DNA of 11,059 bases from Flavobacteriaceae bacterium (lineage in GTDB: Bacteria > Bacteroidota > Bacteroidia > Flavobacteriales > Flavobacteriaceae). The notes beneath the pieces were generated by a model. That model was not told the DNA's origin. It worked only from the letters and a program-made list of their open reading frames with translations, and did not search any database. Positions 1-7,947 of the stretch are shown here, piece after piece (positions within the stretch are counted from its first letter, which is position 1; each line of letters begins with the position of its first letter). The position numbers and the translations under genes were made by a program. The DNA lies in NCBI GenBank assembly GCA_949507465.1, contig CATEMS010000175.1:1-11059 (forward strand), in the 5' to 3' direction.

Positions 1-3000
1 CTACTACTACAGTGAAATGTTAGGTGATTTTAATGTGGGCCTTCCCCTTGTGTTGAGTCCTGAGGCCTATCGTGATTTAATCTTAAAGGAGCAAATGCGC
101 GATTATTTCAAAGAAAAAATTGATGCCGCTGATGGAAGAAAAGATGGCGCTGAAGATGCCCAGAAAAACCTTCTTCCCAAGTTTTATGTTAATTCTAGCT
201 TTTTTGAATCTGTATTTGGAGGAAATACCATAGAGGTAATACCTCAAGGAACCGTAGAGATGGATTTAGGTCTTCTGTACACAAAACAGGACAATCCAGC
301 ATTTTCCCCAAGAAACAGAAGTAATTTATCTTTTGATTTTGACCAGCGCATTAGCCTAAGTTTGCTTGGAAAAGTTGGAGAGCGTTTACAGGTAACTGCA
401 AACTATGATACCCAGTCAACCTTTGATTTTCAAAACCAAGTAAAACTTGAATTCACACCCACAGAGGATGATATCATTCGTTCCATAGAGGTAGGTAATG
501 TAAGCATGCCCTTAAATAGCACCCTTATTCCTGGTGCTCAAAGTCTATTTGGTGTAAAAACAGAGTTGCAATTTGGAAAAACTAAAATTACAGGTGTATT
601 CTCCGAGCAGCAATCTGAGACTAGAAACGTAACCACAGAGGGTGGTGGTACCATTACCGATTTTGATATCTATGCCTTAAACTATGATGAAAATCGTCAC
701 TTTTTCTTAGCACATTATTTTAGAGATACCTATGATAGAGCCTTAAAGCAATATCCATTTATTCGTTCTAATGTTCAAATCACAAGAGTAGAGGCTTGGA
801 TTACCAATAGAGGAAACCAAACCCAAGATGTTCGTAATATTGTGGCCTTGCAAGATGTTGGTGAGTCTAAGATATCAAACATTGGTTTAGATAACATACC
901 AGGTGGATTTTTAAACAGACCTCCTAATTCTTTTCCTGATAATGGTAACAATGATTTCAACCCTTTTGGAATCGATGACTCAAGTGCACAAGGGATCTTA
1001 AATGAACAAATTAGAGATATAGCCACTGTACAACAAGGGTTTGGAGGTGTGCAAGTACAAGATGGCTCAGATTTTTTAACCCTTGAAAACGCTAGAAAAT
1101 TAAGAGCCAGTGAATATACCATTAACTCTCAGTTGGGATATATTTCTTTAAACCAACGGTTAAACAATGATGAGGTCATTGCGGTATCATTTCAATATAC
1201 GGTTAACGGAAAAGTATACCAAGTAGGTGAGTTCTCCACCGACGGGGTAGATGCTACAGGAGGACTTGTTAGACCTGGAGAGCCAGGAAATCCAGGAATG
1301 GATGACATAGAAGGCATCCCTCAAAATTTAATCGTAAAATTACTTAAAAGCAACATTACCAATGTAACAGAGCCCATCTGGGATTTGATGATGAAAAATA
1401 TTTACTCTCTGGGAGCCTTTCAGTTAGAACAAGAAGACTTTAGATTAGACATCCAATACAGAGATCCAGCACCTTTAAATTACATTACTGCTGCCCAGGG
1501 AACAATTACCAATCCTGCAGTTGCCTTACCTGACGATGTTGATAACAAAACACTATTAAGGGTTTTTAATCTCGATAGATTAAATTTCAATAATGATCCT
1601 CAACAAGGGGGAGATGGTTTTTTTGATTTTATACCAGGGCTAACGGTAGATCAGCAAAACGGGCGTATCATATTTACAAGTGTGGAGCCTTTTGGTGAAT
1701 ATCTTTTCAATAAGCTAGATGATCCCTCCACAGCCTCTAGTCAGTATGATATGCCCGAGAGTTATAATGCCAATCAAAGCAAATACGTGTTTAGAACCCT
1801 TTACACATCAACCAAAACTCAGGCAGAACAAGAAGATAGTGATAAAAATAAATTTCAGTTAACAGGTAGGTATAAATCTAGTGGTGGGAACGGAATACCT
1901 ATCGGAGCTTTTAACATCCCACAGGGCTCTGTAGTAGTTACTGCAGGAGGAAGAACTTTATCTGAAGGGGTTGATTACACGGTAAACTATCAAGCTGGAA
2001 CGGTGCAGATTTTGGACCCTTCTTTGCTAGCTTCAAACACTCCTGTCAACATAACAGTAGAAAACAATACACTTTTTGGACAACAAACAAAACGCTTTAC
2101 AGGTTTAAATATTGAGCATAAATTCAATGAAAACTTTGTCATAGGAGGTACCTATCTTAGGCTCAACGAACGCCCACTTACGCAAAAATCCACCTATAAT
2201 GTTGAACCAATTAACAATCAAATATTTGGGGTTAATTTAAATTATGCAACCCAGGTTCCTTTCTTTACCCGACTGGTAAACAAGCTCCCTAATATTGATA
2301 CAGACGTAGAGTCAAATTTTTCTGTGCGTGGTGAATTTGCGTATTTATTACCAAGTGCTCCAGAGGTTTCAGATTTTGGAGGAAGAACCACGGTCTACAT
2401 TGATGATTTTGAGTCTTCACAAACAGAATTTGACATCAGTACTGCAACCTCATGGCGTTTGTCTTCCTCTCCAGATGGTTTTGGGGGAGAACAGCCAAAC
2501 AGCACACTAGATTATAATTACAAGCGTGCCCGTTTAAACTGGTATACCATTGACCCTATTTTTTATAGCAGCCAAAGACCAGATGGAATTACAAATCAAG
2601 ACTTATCCTCGCCCTTCACAAGACGAATCTTTAGAGATGAAATCTTTCCTGCACAAGATATAATTCAGGGGCAAACCCAGGCACTATTTTCGTTAGACCT
2701 TTCTTTTTATCCTAGCGAGCGTGGAGAATATAATTTTAATCCAGCTGCTGGGGGCACTAACGAGTTGCCTAATCCTGCTGGTAACTTTGGAGGAATTTCT
2801 AGAGAGTTGACGACCACAGATTTTGAGAGAAGCAATGTGGAGTTTATTCAGTTTTGGTTATTGGATCCGTTTATATACGAGGAAAATAACACCAATACTG
2901 GAGGAACACTAAGTTTCAACCTAGGAAATATTTCTGAAGATGTTTTAAAAGATGGCAGAAAACAATATGAGAATGGGTTGCCTCAAGATGGCAGTTCAAC

Positions 3001-6000
3001 CAACACAACACCAACAATTTGGGGTAAGGTCCCTACCAATCAATCGTTGGTCTACACTTTTGACACAGAGGGACAAGAGCGTATCAATCAAGATGTAGGG
3101 TATGATGGTTTAAACAATGCACAGGAGAGCGATATGTATCCGGCCTTTAGTGGACTTGCTGACCCTGCAAATGACAACTATCAATACTTCTTACAGGCCT
3201 CTGGCGATATCAGGAGTCGTTACAAGCAATACAACGGGACAGAGGGAAATTCTCCAGTTGAGGTAACAAATACAAATCGTGGTTCTACCACCCAGCCAGA
3301 TGTAGAAGATATTAACCGTGATAACTCTATGAATACTGTAGATAGTTATTATGAGTACAACATACCTATCAACAGAGATGCACTAACCCCTGCCACCAAT
3401 GATTATGTTACAGACGTGCGTGAGAGTACCATTACACTCCAAGATAATAGTTCTTTGGATGTTAGGTGGGTTCAGTTCAAGGTTCCTGTTGCAGATTTTG
3501 ACAGGGCAGTAAATGGTATTTCAGATTTCAGATCAATACGTTTTATGCGTATGTATATGTCTGGCTTTGAACAGCAAACAACACTCCGTTTGGGAACCCT
3601 AGAGTTGGTTAGAGGAGATTACAGAAGATACTTGCAAACCCTTGATAATGTAACCCAAGAGGACCCTGCTCTTGATGATACTGTATTTGAGGTAGAGGCA
3701 GTCAATATCATAGACAACGAAAACAGACAACCCATACCCTATACCTTGCCACCTGGAGTTGTTAGAGAACAACTGAATAACAACAACAATATCATCAGGC
3801 AAGATGAACAATCTCTAGCGCTACGTGTTTGTGGGTTAGAGCAAAATGATGCCCGAGGTGTCTATAAAAATTTCAGTGTAGATATGCGGCAGTATAAAAA
3901 CTTAGAAATGTTTATTCATGCCGAATCTATAGTGAATCAAACAGCCTTGTCTGAGGGTGATCTGGTTGCATTTATTAGAATGGGTAATGATTTAACAGAA
4001 AGTTTTTATGAAGTACAAGTTTCTTTGAAACCAACGGCTTTCAACACCACAAATGCAGAAGAAATTTGGCCTGTAGAGAACAGACTCAACTTGCCTCTTA
4101 GCTTGTTACAAGATTTAAAATCTACCATTCTAGGGGATCCTGCCACCTATGCCCCAAACCAATTACACTTCTTTGAAGAGGGCCAAATTGATGGTTTACC
4201 TTCAAACATACTCAGGGTAGGTATGAAGGGTAATCCAAGTTTTGGTGATATTCGTATTGCCATGATTGGTGTGAGAAACGAGACCAATACAGAACTATGT
4301 GGAGAAGTTTGGTTTAATGAATTACGTTTATCTGAGCTGCAAAACCAAGGAGGTTGGGCTGCAGTTGCTGCCATGGATGCGAACTTTGCAGATTTTGCAA
4401 ATCTAAGCGCAACAGGTAGAGTAAGTACCATTGGTTTTGGTTCGTTAGAACAAGGGCCAAATGATAGAAGCAGGGAAGACGTGCAAGAATATGATCTGGT
4501 AACCAACCTAAACCTTGGGCAGATGCTACCAAAGAAATGGGGAATCCAATTACCTTTTAATTATGGTAGGTCAGAAAAATTAATCACACCGCAATTTGAC
4601 CCAGAGTATCAAGATGTAGAATTGCAAACCAGGTTAGATAATGAAGAAAATTCACAAAGAAGAGACCAGATTTTAGAGCAGTCTGTAGATTATACAAAAA
4701 GGCAGAGTATTAATTTTATTGGAGTTCGTAAAGAGCGTACTTCAGAGGGTAAGCCAAAAGTGTATGACGTAGAGAACCTCACTCTCTCTGCCTCTTACAA
4801 TCAAATTGATCATAACGATTTTGAAATTCAAGAGGCTTTAGATCAAAACGTGCGTTTGGGCGCAACATATGCCTACAACTTCACTCCCAAAACATTTGAG
4901 CCATTTAAAAAGAACGATTCTATTTTTAAGGGCAAATACTGGAAGTTTTTAAAAGATCTTAATCTCAATTATCTGCCAACAAGTATTTCGGTTAACTCTA
5001 ATATTTTAAGACAACACAATGAACAAAAATTTAGAGAACTAAATTTAGAGGAGGGTAATATAGGCTTGCCAGTGCTTTTTCAAAGAAACTATTTGTTTGA
5101 TTGGGATTATGCAATTAACTATAACTTGACCAAATCCTTCCGCTTTAATTTCACGACTTCCAATAACAGAATTGTTACCAACTATATAGATGACCAAGGT
5201 ATTGCAAACAATCAAATTGGAGTTTTTGATGGTCTGTTTGATGTAGGAGATCCCAACCAGCACTTTCAATCCTTGCAAATAAATTATGATCTTCCAACTG
5301 CTAAATTCCCTTTTCTAAAGTGGATTCGTGCCACTTACTCATATACAGGAGATTTCCAATGGCAAGACGGCAGTGATTTATTCAACAACATTGATATTGA
5401 ATTGTCTGACGGTACTGTGCAAACCTATGACTTAGGAAATTCCATCCAAAATGCAAGCACACATCGTATCAATTCAACCTATGATTTCAGCGCTTTTTAT
5501 AGATACATCGGACTCTCAAAAAAGAAGGCTAGTAGAGGGTCACGAGGTGTAAGAAATAGCTCAACTGGAAACGGGGGTGGTTTTAATCCAAAAGGCCAGG
5601 GTGCAAAAGGGGGTAAAGATGCAAAGTCCAATCCTAAGAGTGACGCTCTAGGGCTCGCCGCTAAAGGTGGTAATAATTCATCAGCAAGGGGCGGGGGTTC
5701 TGGCGGCGGATTCGGAAATGGATTAAGCAATGCAGACAAGGCTGCCAATACACTTATTGGGCTAGCCACAATGATTAAAAAAGCACAGTTTAACTACCAA
5801 GAAACTAACGGTATTTTCTTGCCAGGGTATAACCGCTCTATTGGTTTTATAGGGACACTAAAACCAACCGCAGGCTTTACCTTTGGAAGCCAAGCTGAGG
5901 TTAGAGATCAGGCGGCACGAAATGGATGGTTAACCTTGTATCCAGAATACAATGAGCAATACACAGAGAATGAAACAAGTCAGTTAGACGTGCAAGTAAA

Positions 6001-7102
6001 TCTCGAACCCATTAGAGATCTTAAAATAGACATCAATGCCAGCAGAATTTACTCAGAGAATTACTCAGAGAACTATATCATTGAAGATGGGCAGTATAAT
6101 TCGCTAACTCCAGTAAGCTCTGGAAACTTTAATATTTCAACACTATTAATTGCCACAGCCTTTCAAAGCACAACAGATGCAGCCTCTGTGCCATTTGACG
6201 CTTTTAGAAGCAACAGACTCATTGTTGCCAATAACTTGGCATCAGAATTTTATGGTACAGACAGCTTCCCGGTAGATCCAGAAACAGGATATCCAGTTGG
6301 ATTTGGCCCCACAAGTCAAGATGTATTGTTACCCTCCTTTATAGCCGCCTACAGAGGTGCAGATGTACAGAGTGAGAAAAAGGGGATTTTAAGAGACATA
6401 CCTCTGCCCAATTGGGATATTAAATATACAGGTTTTATGCGTTTGGGATGGTTTAAAAAACGCTTCAAAAGGTTCTCGCTTCAGCATGGATATACTGCAG
6501 GGTATACTGTAAACCAATTCCAGACCAATTTGGATTACAACCGTTCTAGAGATGGCAACCCAGCAACAGCCTCAAAAGATCAAGCTGGAGATTTTAAAAG
6601 CGAGCAGTTTTTAACCAATGTAAACCTTACTGAGCAATTTTCTCCACTACTTAAAATTGACCTTGAGATGAAAAACTCTGTTAAGGTCACCGCAGAGTAT
6701 AGAAAAGATAGAGCCCTTGGTTTGAGTTTTGCAAACAACCTTCTTACAGAAATTAAGGGAGATGAAGTTATTATTGGTCTTGGTTACAGAATTAAAGACC
6801 TAAGAATTGGAACTAATTTTGGCGGTAAAAAGCAAATATTAAAAAGTGACTTAAACTTTAGGTTAGACCTTTCGAGAAGAGATAACAGAACCATCATACG
6901 CTATTTGGATATCGAGAATAACCAAACCACTGCAGGACAAACTATTTACGGAGCACAGTTGTTAGTAGACTACGCTTTGAGCAAAAACCTAACTGCTGCA
7001 TTTTACTATGACCACACGTTTTCTGAGTATGCAATTTCAACTGCTTTCCCACAAACAACAATACGCAGTGGTTTGACCCTAAGATATAATTTTGGTAATT
7101 AG
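1..7102 (+). CDS. sprA: SprA, outer-membrane translocon of the type IX secretion system / gliding motility protein (5' end missing)
   Basis: SprA is the very large outer-membrane beta-barrel through which type IX secretion (T9SS) cargo crosses in Bacteroidota; in gliding species it is also needed for motility. The reading frame is already open at base 2 and runs uninterrupted to TAG at 7100-7102, giving 2366 visible codons. Flavobacterium johnsoniae SprA is about 2400 residues, so only the signal peptide and a short N-terminal piece should be missing; the ATG at 17 is internal. Recognisable SprA landmarks, counting that Met as residue 1, are IRSIEVGNVSMPLNSTLIPG near 154-173, TTVYIDDFESSQTEFD near 791-806, VEDINRDNSMNTVDSYYEY near 1096-1114, CGEVWFNELRLSEL near 1428-1441, and QFNYQETNGIFLPGYNRS near 1924-1941. 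The C-terminus ends in amphipathic, aromatic-rich beta strands (LTLRYNFGN), as expected of a barrel protein. A Gly/Lys/Ser-rich insert lies at about 1835-1904. Only two cysteines are present (1272 and 1428). There is no frameshift. Identity is very secure; the strand-by-strand topology is not visible here. Confidence 0.96.
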   Translation, partial: YYYSEMLGDFNVGLPLVLSPEAYRDLILKEQMRDYFKEKIDAADGRKDGAEDAQKNLLPKFYVNSSFFESVFGGNTIEVIPQGTVEMDLGLLYTKQDNPAFSPRNRSNLSFDFDQRISLSLLGKVGERLQVTANYDTQSTFDFQNQVKLEFTPTEDDIIRSIEVGNVSMPLNSTLIPGAQSLFGVKTELQFGKTKITGVFSEQQSETRNVTTEGGGTITDFDIYALNYDENRHFFLAHYFRDTYDRALKQYPFIRSNVQITRVEAWITNRGNQTQDVRNIVALQDVGESKISNIGLDNIPGGFLNRPPNSFPDNGNNDFNPFGIDDSSAQGILNEQIRDIATVQQGFGGVQVQDGSDFLTLENARKLRASEYTINSQLGYISLNQRLNNDEVIAVSFQYTVNGKVYQVGEFSTDGVDATGGLVRPGEPGNPGMDDIEGIPQNLIVKLLKSNITNVTEPIWDLMMKNIYSLGAFQLEQEDFRLDIQYRDPAPLNYITAAQGTITNPAVALPDDVDNKTLLRVFNLDRLNFNNDPQQGGDGFFDFIPGLTVDQQNGRIIFTSVEPFGEYLFNKLDDPSTASSQYDMPESYNANQSKYVFRTLYTSTKTQAEQEDSDKNKFQLTGRYKSSGGNGIPIGAFNIPQGSVVVTAGGRTLSEGVDYTVNYQAGTVQILDPSLLASNTPVNITVENNTLFGQQTKRFTGLNIEHKFNENFVIGGTYLRLNERPLTQKSTYNVEPINNQIFGVNLNYATQVPFFTRLVNKLPNIDTDVESNFSVRGEFAYLLPSAPEVSDFGGRTTVYIDDFESSQTEFDISTATSWRLSSSPDGFGGEQPNSTLDYNYKRARLNWYTIDPIFYSSQRPDGITNQDLSSPFTRRIFRDEIFPAQDIIQGQTQALFSLDLSFYPSERGEYNFNPAAGGTNELPNPAGNFGGISRELTTTDFERSNVEFIQFWLLDPFIYEENNTNTGGTLSFNLGNISEDVLKDGRKQYENGLPQDGSSTNTTPTIWGKVPTNQSLVYTFDTEGQERINQDVGYDGLNNAQESDMYPAFSGLADPANDNYQYFLQASGDIRSRYKQYNGTEGNSPVEVTNTNRGSTTQPDVEDINRDNSMNTVDSYYEYNIPINRDALTPATNDYVTDVRESTITLQDNSSLDVRWVQFKVPVADFDRAVNGISDFRSIRFMRMYMSGFEQQTTLRLGTLELVRGDYRRYLQTLDNVTQEDPALDDTVFEVEAVNIIDNENRQPIPYTLPPGVVREQLNNNNNIIRQDEQSLALRVCGLEQNDARGVYKNFSVDMRQYKNLEMFIHAESIVNQTALSEGDLVAFIRMGNDLTESFYEVQVSLKPTAFNTTNAEEIWPVENRLNLPLSLLQDLKSTILGDPATYAPNQLHFFEEGQIDGLPSNILRVGMKGNPSFGDIRIAMIGVRNETNTELCGEVWFNELRLSELQNQGGWAAVAAMDANFADFANLSATGRVSTIGFGSLEQGPNDRSREDVQEYDLVTNLNLGQMLPKKWGIQLPFNYGRSEKLITPQFDPEYQDVELQTRLDNEENSQRRDQILEQSVDYTKRQSINFIGVRKERTSEGKPKVYDVENLTLSASYNQIDHNDFEIQEALDQNVRLGATYAYNFTPKTFEPFKKNDSIFKGKYWKFLKDLNLNYLPTSISVNSNILRQHNEQKFRELNLEEGNIGLPVLFQRNYLFDWDYAINYNLTKSFRFNFTTSNNRIVTNYIDDQGIANNQIGVFDGLFDVGDPNQHFQSLQINYDLPTAKFPFLKWIRATYSYTGDFQWQDGSDLFNNIDIELSDGTVQTYDLGNSIQNASTHRINSTYDFSAFYRYIGLSKKKASRGSRGVRNSSTGNGGGFNPKGQGAKGGKDAKSNPKSDALGLAAKGGNNSSARGGGSGGGFGNGLSNADKAANTLIGLATMIKKAQFNYQETNGIFLPGYNRSIGFIGTLKPTAGFTFGSQAEVRDQAARNGWLTLYPEYNEQYTENETSQLDVQVNLEPIRDLKIDINASRIYSENYSENYIIEDGQYNSLTPVSSGNFNISTLLIATAFQSTTDAASVPFDAFRSNRLIVANNLASEFYGTDSFPVDPETGYPVGFGPTSQDVLLPSFIAAYRGADVQSEKKGILRDIPLPNWDIKYTGFMRLGWFKKRFKRFSLQHGYTAGYTVNQFQTNLDYNRSRDGNPATASKDQAGDFKSEQFLTNVNLTEQFSPLLKIDLEMKNSVKVTAEYRKDRALGLSFANNLLTEIKGDEVIIGLGYRIKDLRIGTNFGGKKQILKSDLNFRLDLSRRDNRTIIRYLDIENNQTTAGQTIYGAQLLVDYALSKNLTAAFYYDHTFSEYAISTAFPQTTIRSGLTLRYNFGN
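6050..6073 (+). repeat. 12-bp tandem duplication inside sprA
   Basis: Two adjacent 12-bp copies (tactcagagaat then tactcagagaac) differ only at the last base. They encode a repeated Tyr-Ser-Glu-Asn in the barrel part of SprA. The repeat is in frame and leaves the gene open. It is probably a small slippage duplication, or simply repeated strand/turn residues, and no function is implied. Confidence 0.7.
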
Positions 7103-7131
7103 AATACAAACACAAAAACACACACATTACT

Positions 7132-7512
7132 ATGAATATTCCATCAAATTTAAAATACACAAAAGACCACGAGTGGGTTGCCATAGATGGGGACATCGCT
7201 ACTGTAGGAATCACAGATTTTGCGCAGGGTGAACTTGGAGATATTGTATATGTAGAGGTTGAAACTCTAGACGAAACTATGGATGCCGATGAGGTATTTG
7301 GATCTGTAGAGGCTGTTAAAACAGTATCAGATTTGTTTCTACCCCTATCTGGCGAAATAATAGAGTTCAATGACTCCCTAGAATCTGACCCTGAAAAAGT
7401 TAACAATGATCCTTATGGAGAGGGTTGGATGATAAAGGTTAAGATTTCTAATCCAGATGAAATTAAAAACCTACTAGATGAAGCAGGGTATAAAGAACTT
7501 GTTGGAGCCTAA
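7132..7512 (+). CDS. gcvH: Glycine cleavage system H protein (lipoyl carrier)
   Basis: GcvH is the small soluble carrier of the glycine cleavage system. Its lipoyl-lysine arm takes the aminomethyl group made by GcvP from glycine, passes it to GcvT, and is re-oxidised by lipoamide dehydrogenase. The 126-residue length is normal for the family. It opens with the typical LKYTKDHEWV (7-16), followed by VGITDFAQGELGDIVYVE (25-42) and the lipoylation site GSVEAVKTVSDL (57-68), where Lys63 is the predicted lipoylated residue. The downstream NDPYGEGWMIKV (92-103) is also characteristic. The ATG lies 29 nt after the sprA stop, in an A-rich leader without Shine-Dalgarno sequence, as is usual in Bacteroidota. 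I see no promoter in the gap, so transcription from sprA is likely. gcvP and gcvT are not present here. The gene is complete and confidently assigned. Confidence 0.97.
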   Translation: MNIPSNLKYTKDHEWVAIDGDIATVGITDFAQGELGDIVYVEVETLDETMDADEVFGSVEAVKTVSDLFLPLSGEIIEFNDSLESDPEKVNNDPYGEGWMIKVKISNPDEIKNLLDEAGYKELVGA

Positions 7513-7876
7513 ACTTTTGTTTGGTGTTGCCTTTGTTTACACACTACTCATTACAATTGCATTATTACTTCCAATTACTGGGGTTCCAAAAATAGAAAGC
7601 ATTCCATTTTTAGATAAGATCATTCATTTTATCATTAATGCACTACTTTTTTTGGTCTGGGCCAGTTATGCTTTCTCAAGAAAGCTAAAGGGTGTAAAAC
7701 CCTTTAATTTACAGTTATTATTTATTTGCATTTTAATTTACGGCATACTTATTGAAGTCATACAGGAAAGTTTAATCCCCACAAGAAGCGCAGATATTTT
7801 TGATGTACTGGCTAATTTTTGCGGTTTGATTTTAGGATCATTGGTGGTTAAAGTGTCAAATAAATTTATTTACTAA
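7478..7876 (+). CDS. VanZ-like family small integral membrane protein
   Basis: This 132-residue protein belongs to the VanZ-like family, named after the teicoplanin-resistance accessory protein VanZ; the biochemical role of most members is unknown, and resistance should not be inferred. Four hydrophobic segments are visible at about 13-32, 49-66, 78-97 and 108-126. Conserved-looking polar residues fit the family: Asp46-Lys47 with His50 at the start of helix 2, Glu93 with Gln96-Glu97 at the end of helix 3, then Arg103, Asp106, Asp109 and Asn113-x-x-Gly116 leading into helix 4. The ATG at 7478 lies inside gcvH, giving a 35-nt overlap in another frame. In-frame TTG codons at 7499 and 7502 are alternatives, but the upstream start gives a natural basic N-terminus (MKQGIKNLL). 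The overlap suggests translational coupling to gcvH. Family assignment is good; function is unknown. Confidence 0.85.
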   Translation: MKQGIKNLLEPKLLFGVAFVYTLLITIALLLPITGVPKIESIPFLDKIIHFIINALLFLVWASYAFSRKLKGVKPFNLQLLFICILIYGILIEVIQESLIPTRSADIFDVLANFCGLILGSLVVKVSNKFIY

Positions 7877-7886
7877 CATTACAGGA

Positions 7887-7908
7887 CTATTGTTTTACAA
7901 TACAATAG
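7887..7908. repeat. 7-bp perfect inverted repeat between the VanZ-like and tonB genes
   Basis: CTATTGT (7887-7893) and ACAATAG (7902-7908) are exact reverse complements separated by 8 nt. Part of the spacer offers a competing stem, ATTGT/ACAAT at 7889-7893 and 7897-7901. T-rich sequence follows (from 7910). It could be a weak AT-rich terminator for the sprA-gcvH-VanZ transcript, or an operator overlapping the putative promoter, because the left arm contains the candidate -33 TTG. The stem is short and AT-rich, so either role is tentative. Confidence 0.4.
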
Positions 7909-7922
7909 ATTTTCTATATTTT
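7889..7922 (+). promoter_or_regulatory. Possible Bacteroidota-type promoter for the tonB-lipoprotein pair
   Basis: ATTG at 7889-7892 resembles the -33 element, and TATATTTT at 7915-7922 resembles the -7 element (consensus TAnnTTTG), with 22 nt between them. The final G of the -7 element is missing, so the match is imperfect. Transcription would start around 7929, leaving a leader of about 20 nt before the ATG at 7948. This is a pattern match only. Confidence 0.35.
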
Positions 7923-7947
7923 TATCAGCAATAATTTAAATTCAATT

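Noticed and set aside
17..19. ATG at 17 as the start of sprA
   Set aside because: The frame is open from base 2 and encodes YYYSE before this Met, no signal peptide follows, and the family is slightly longer, so the true start lies upstream of the window.
4147..4532. Overlapping minus-strand frames within sprA
   Set aside because: Both lie inside the sprA coding region with no recognisable domain; long antisense frames are expected by chance in a 7-kb gene.
5497..5769. Minus-strand open frame of 90 codons, proline- and leucine-rich
   Set aside because: It is the antisense reading of the Gly-rich sprA insert; glycine codons read backwards give proline. It has no promoter or family resemblance and lies wholly inside a confident gene.
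6942..7406. Minus-strand open frame of 154 codons spanning the sprA-gcvH junction
   Set aside because: It covers the ends of two well-identified + strand genes and their gap, its serine-rich sequence resembles no family I know, and no promoter is visible on the minus strand.
7478..7876. Glycopeptide-resistance gene based on the VanZ name
   Set aside because: Only the generic VanZ-like membrane fold is supported; no van cluster is present, and most family members have no known resistance role.
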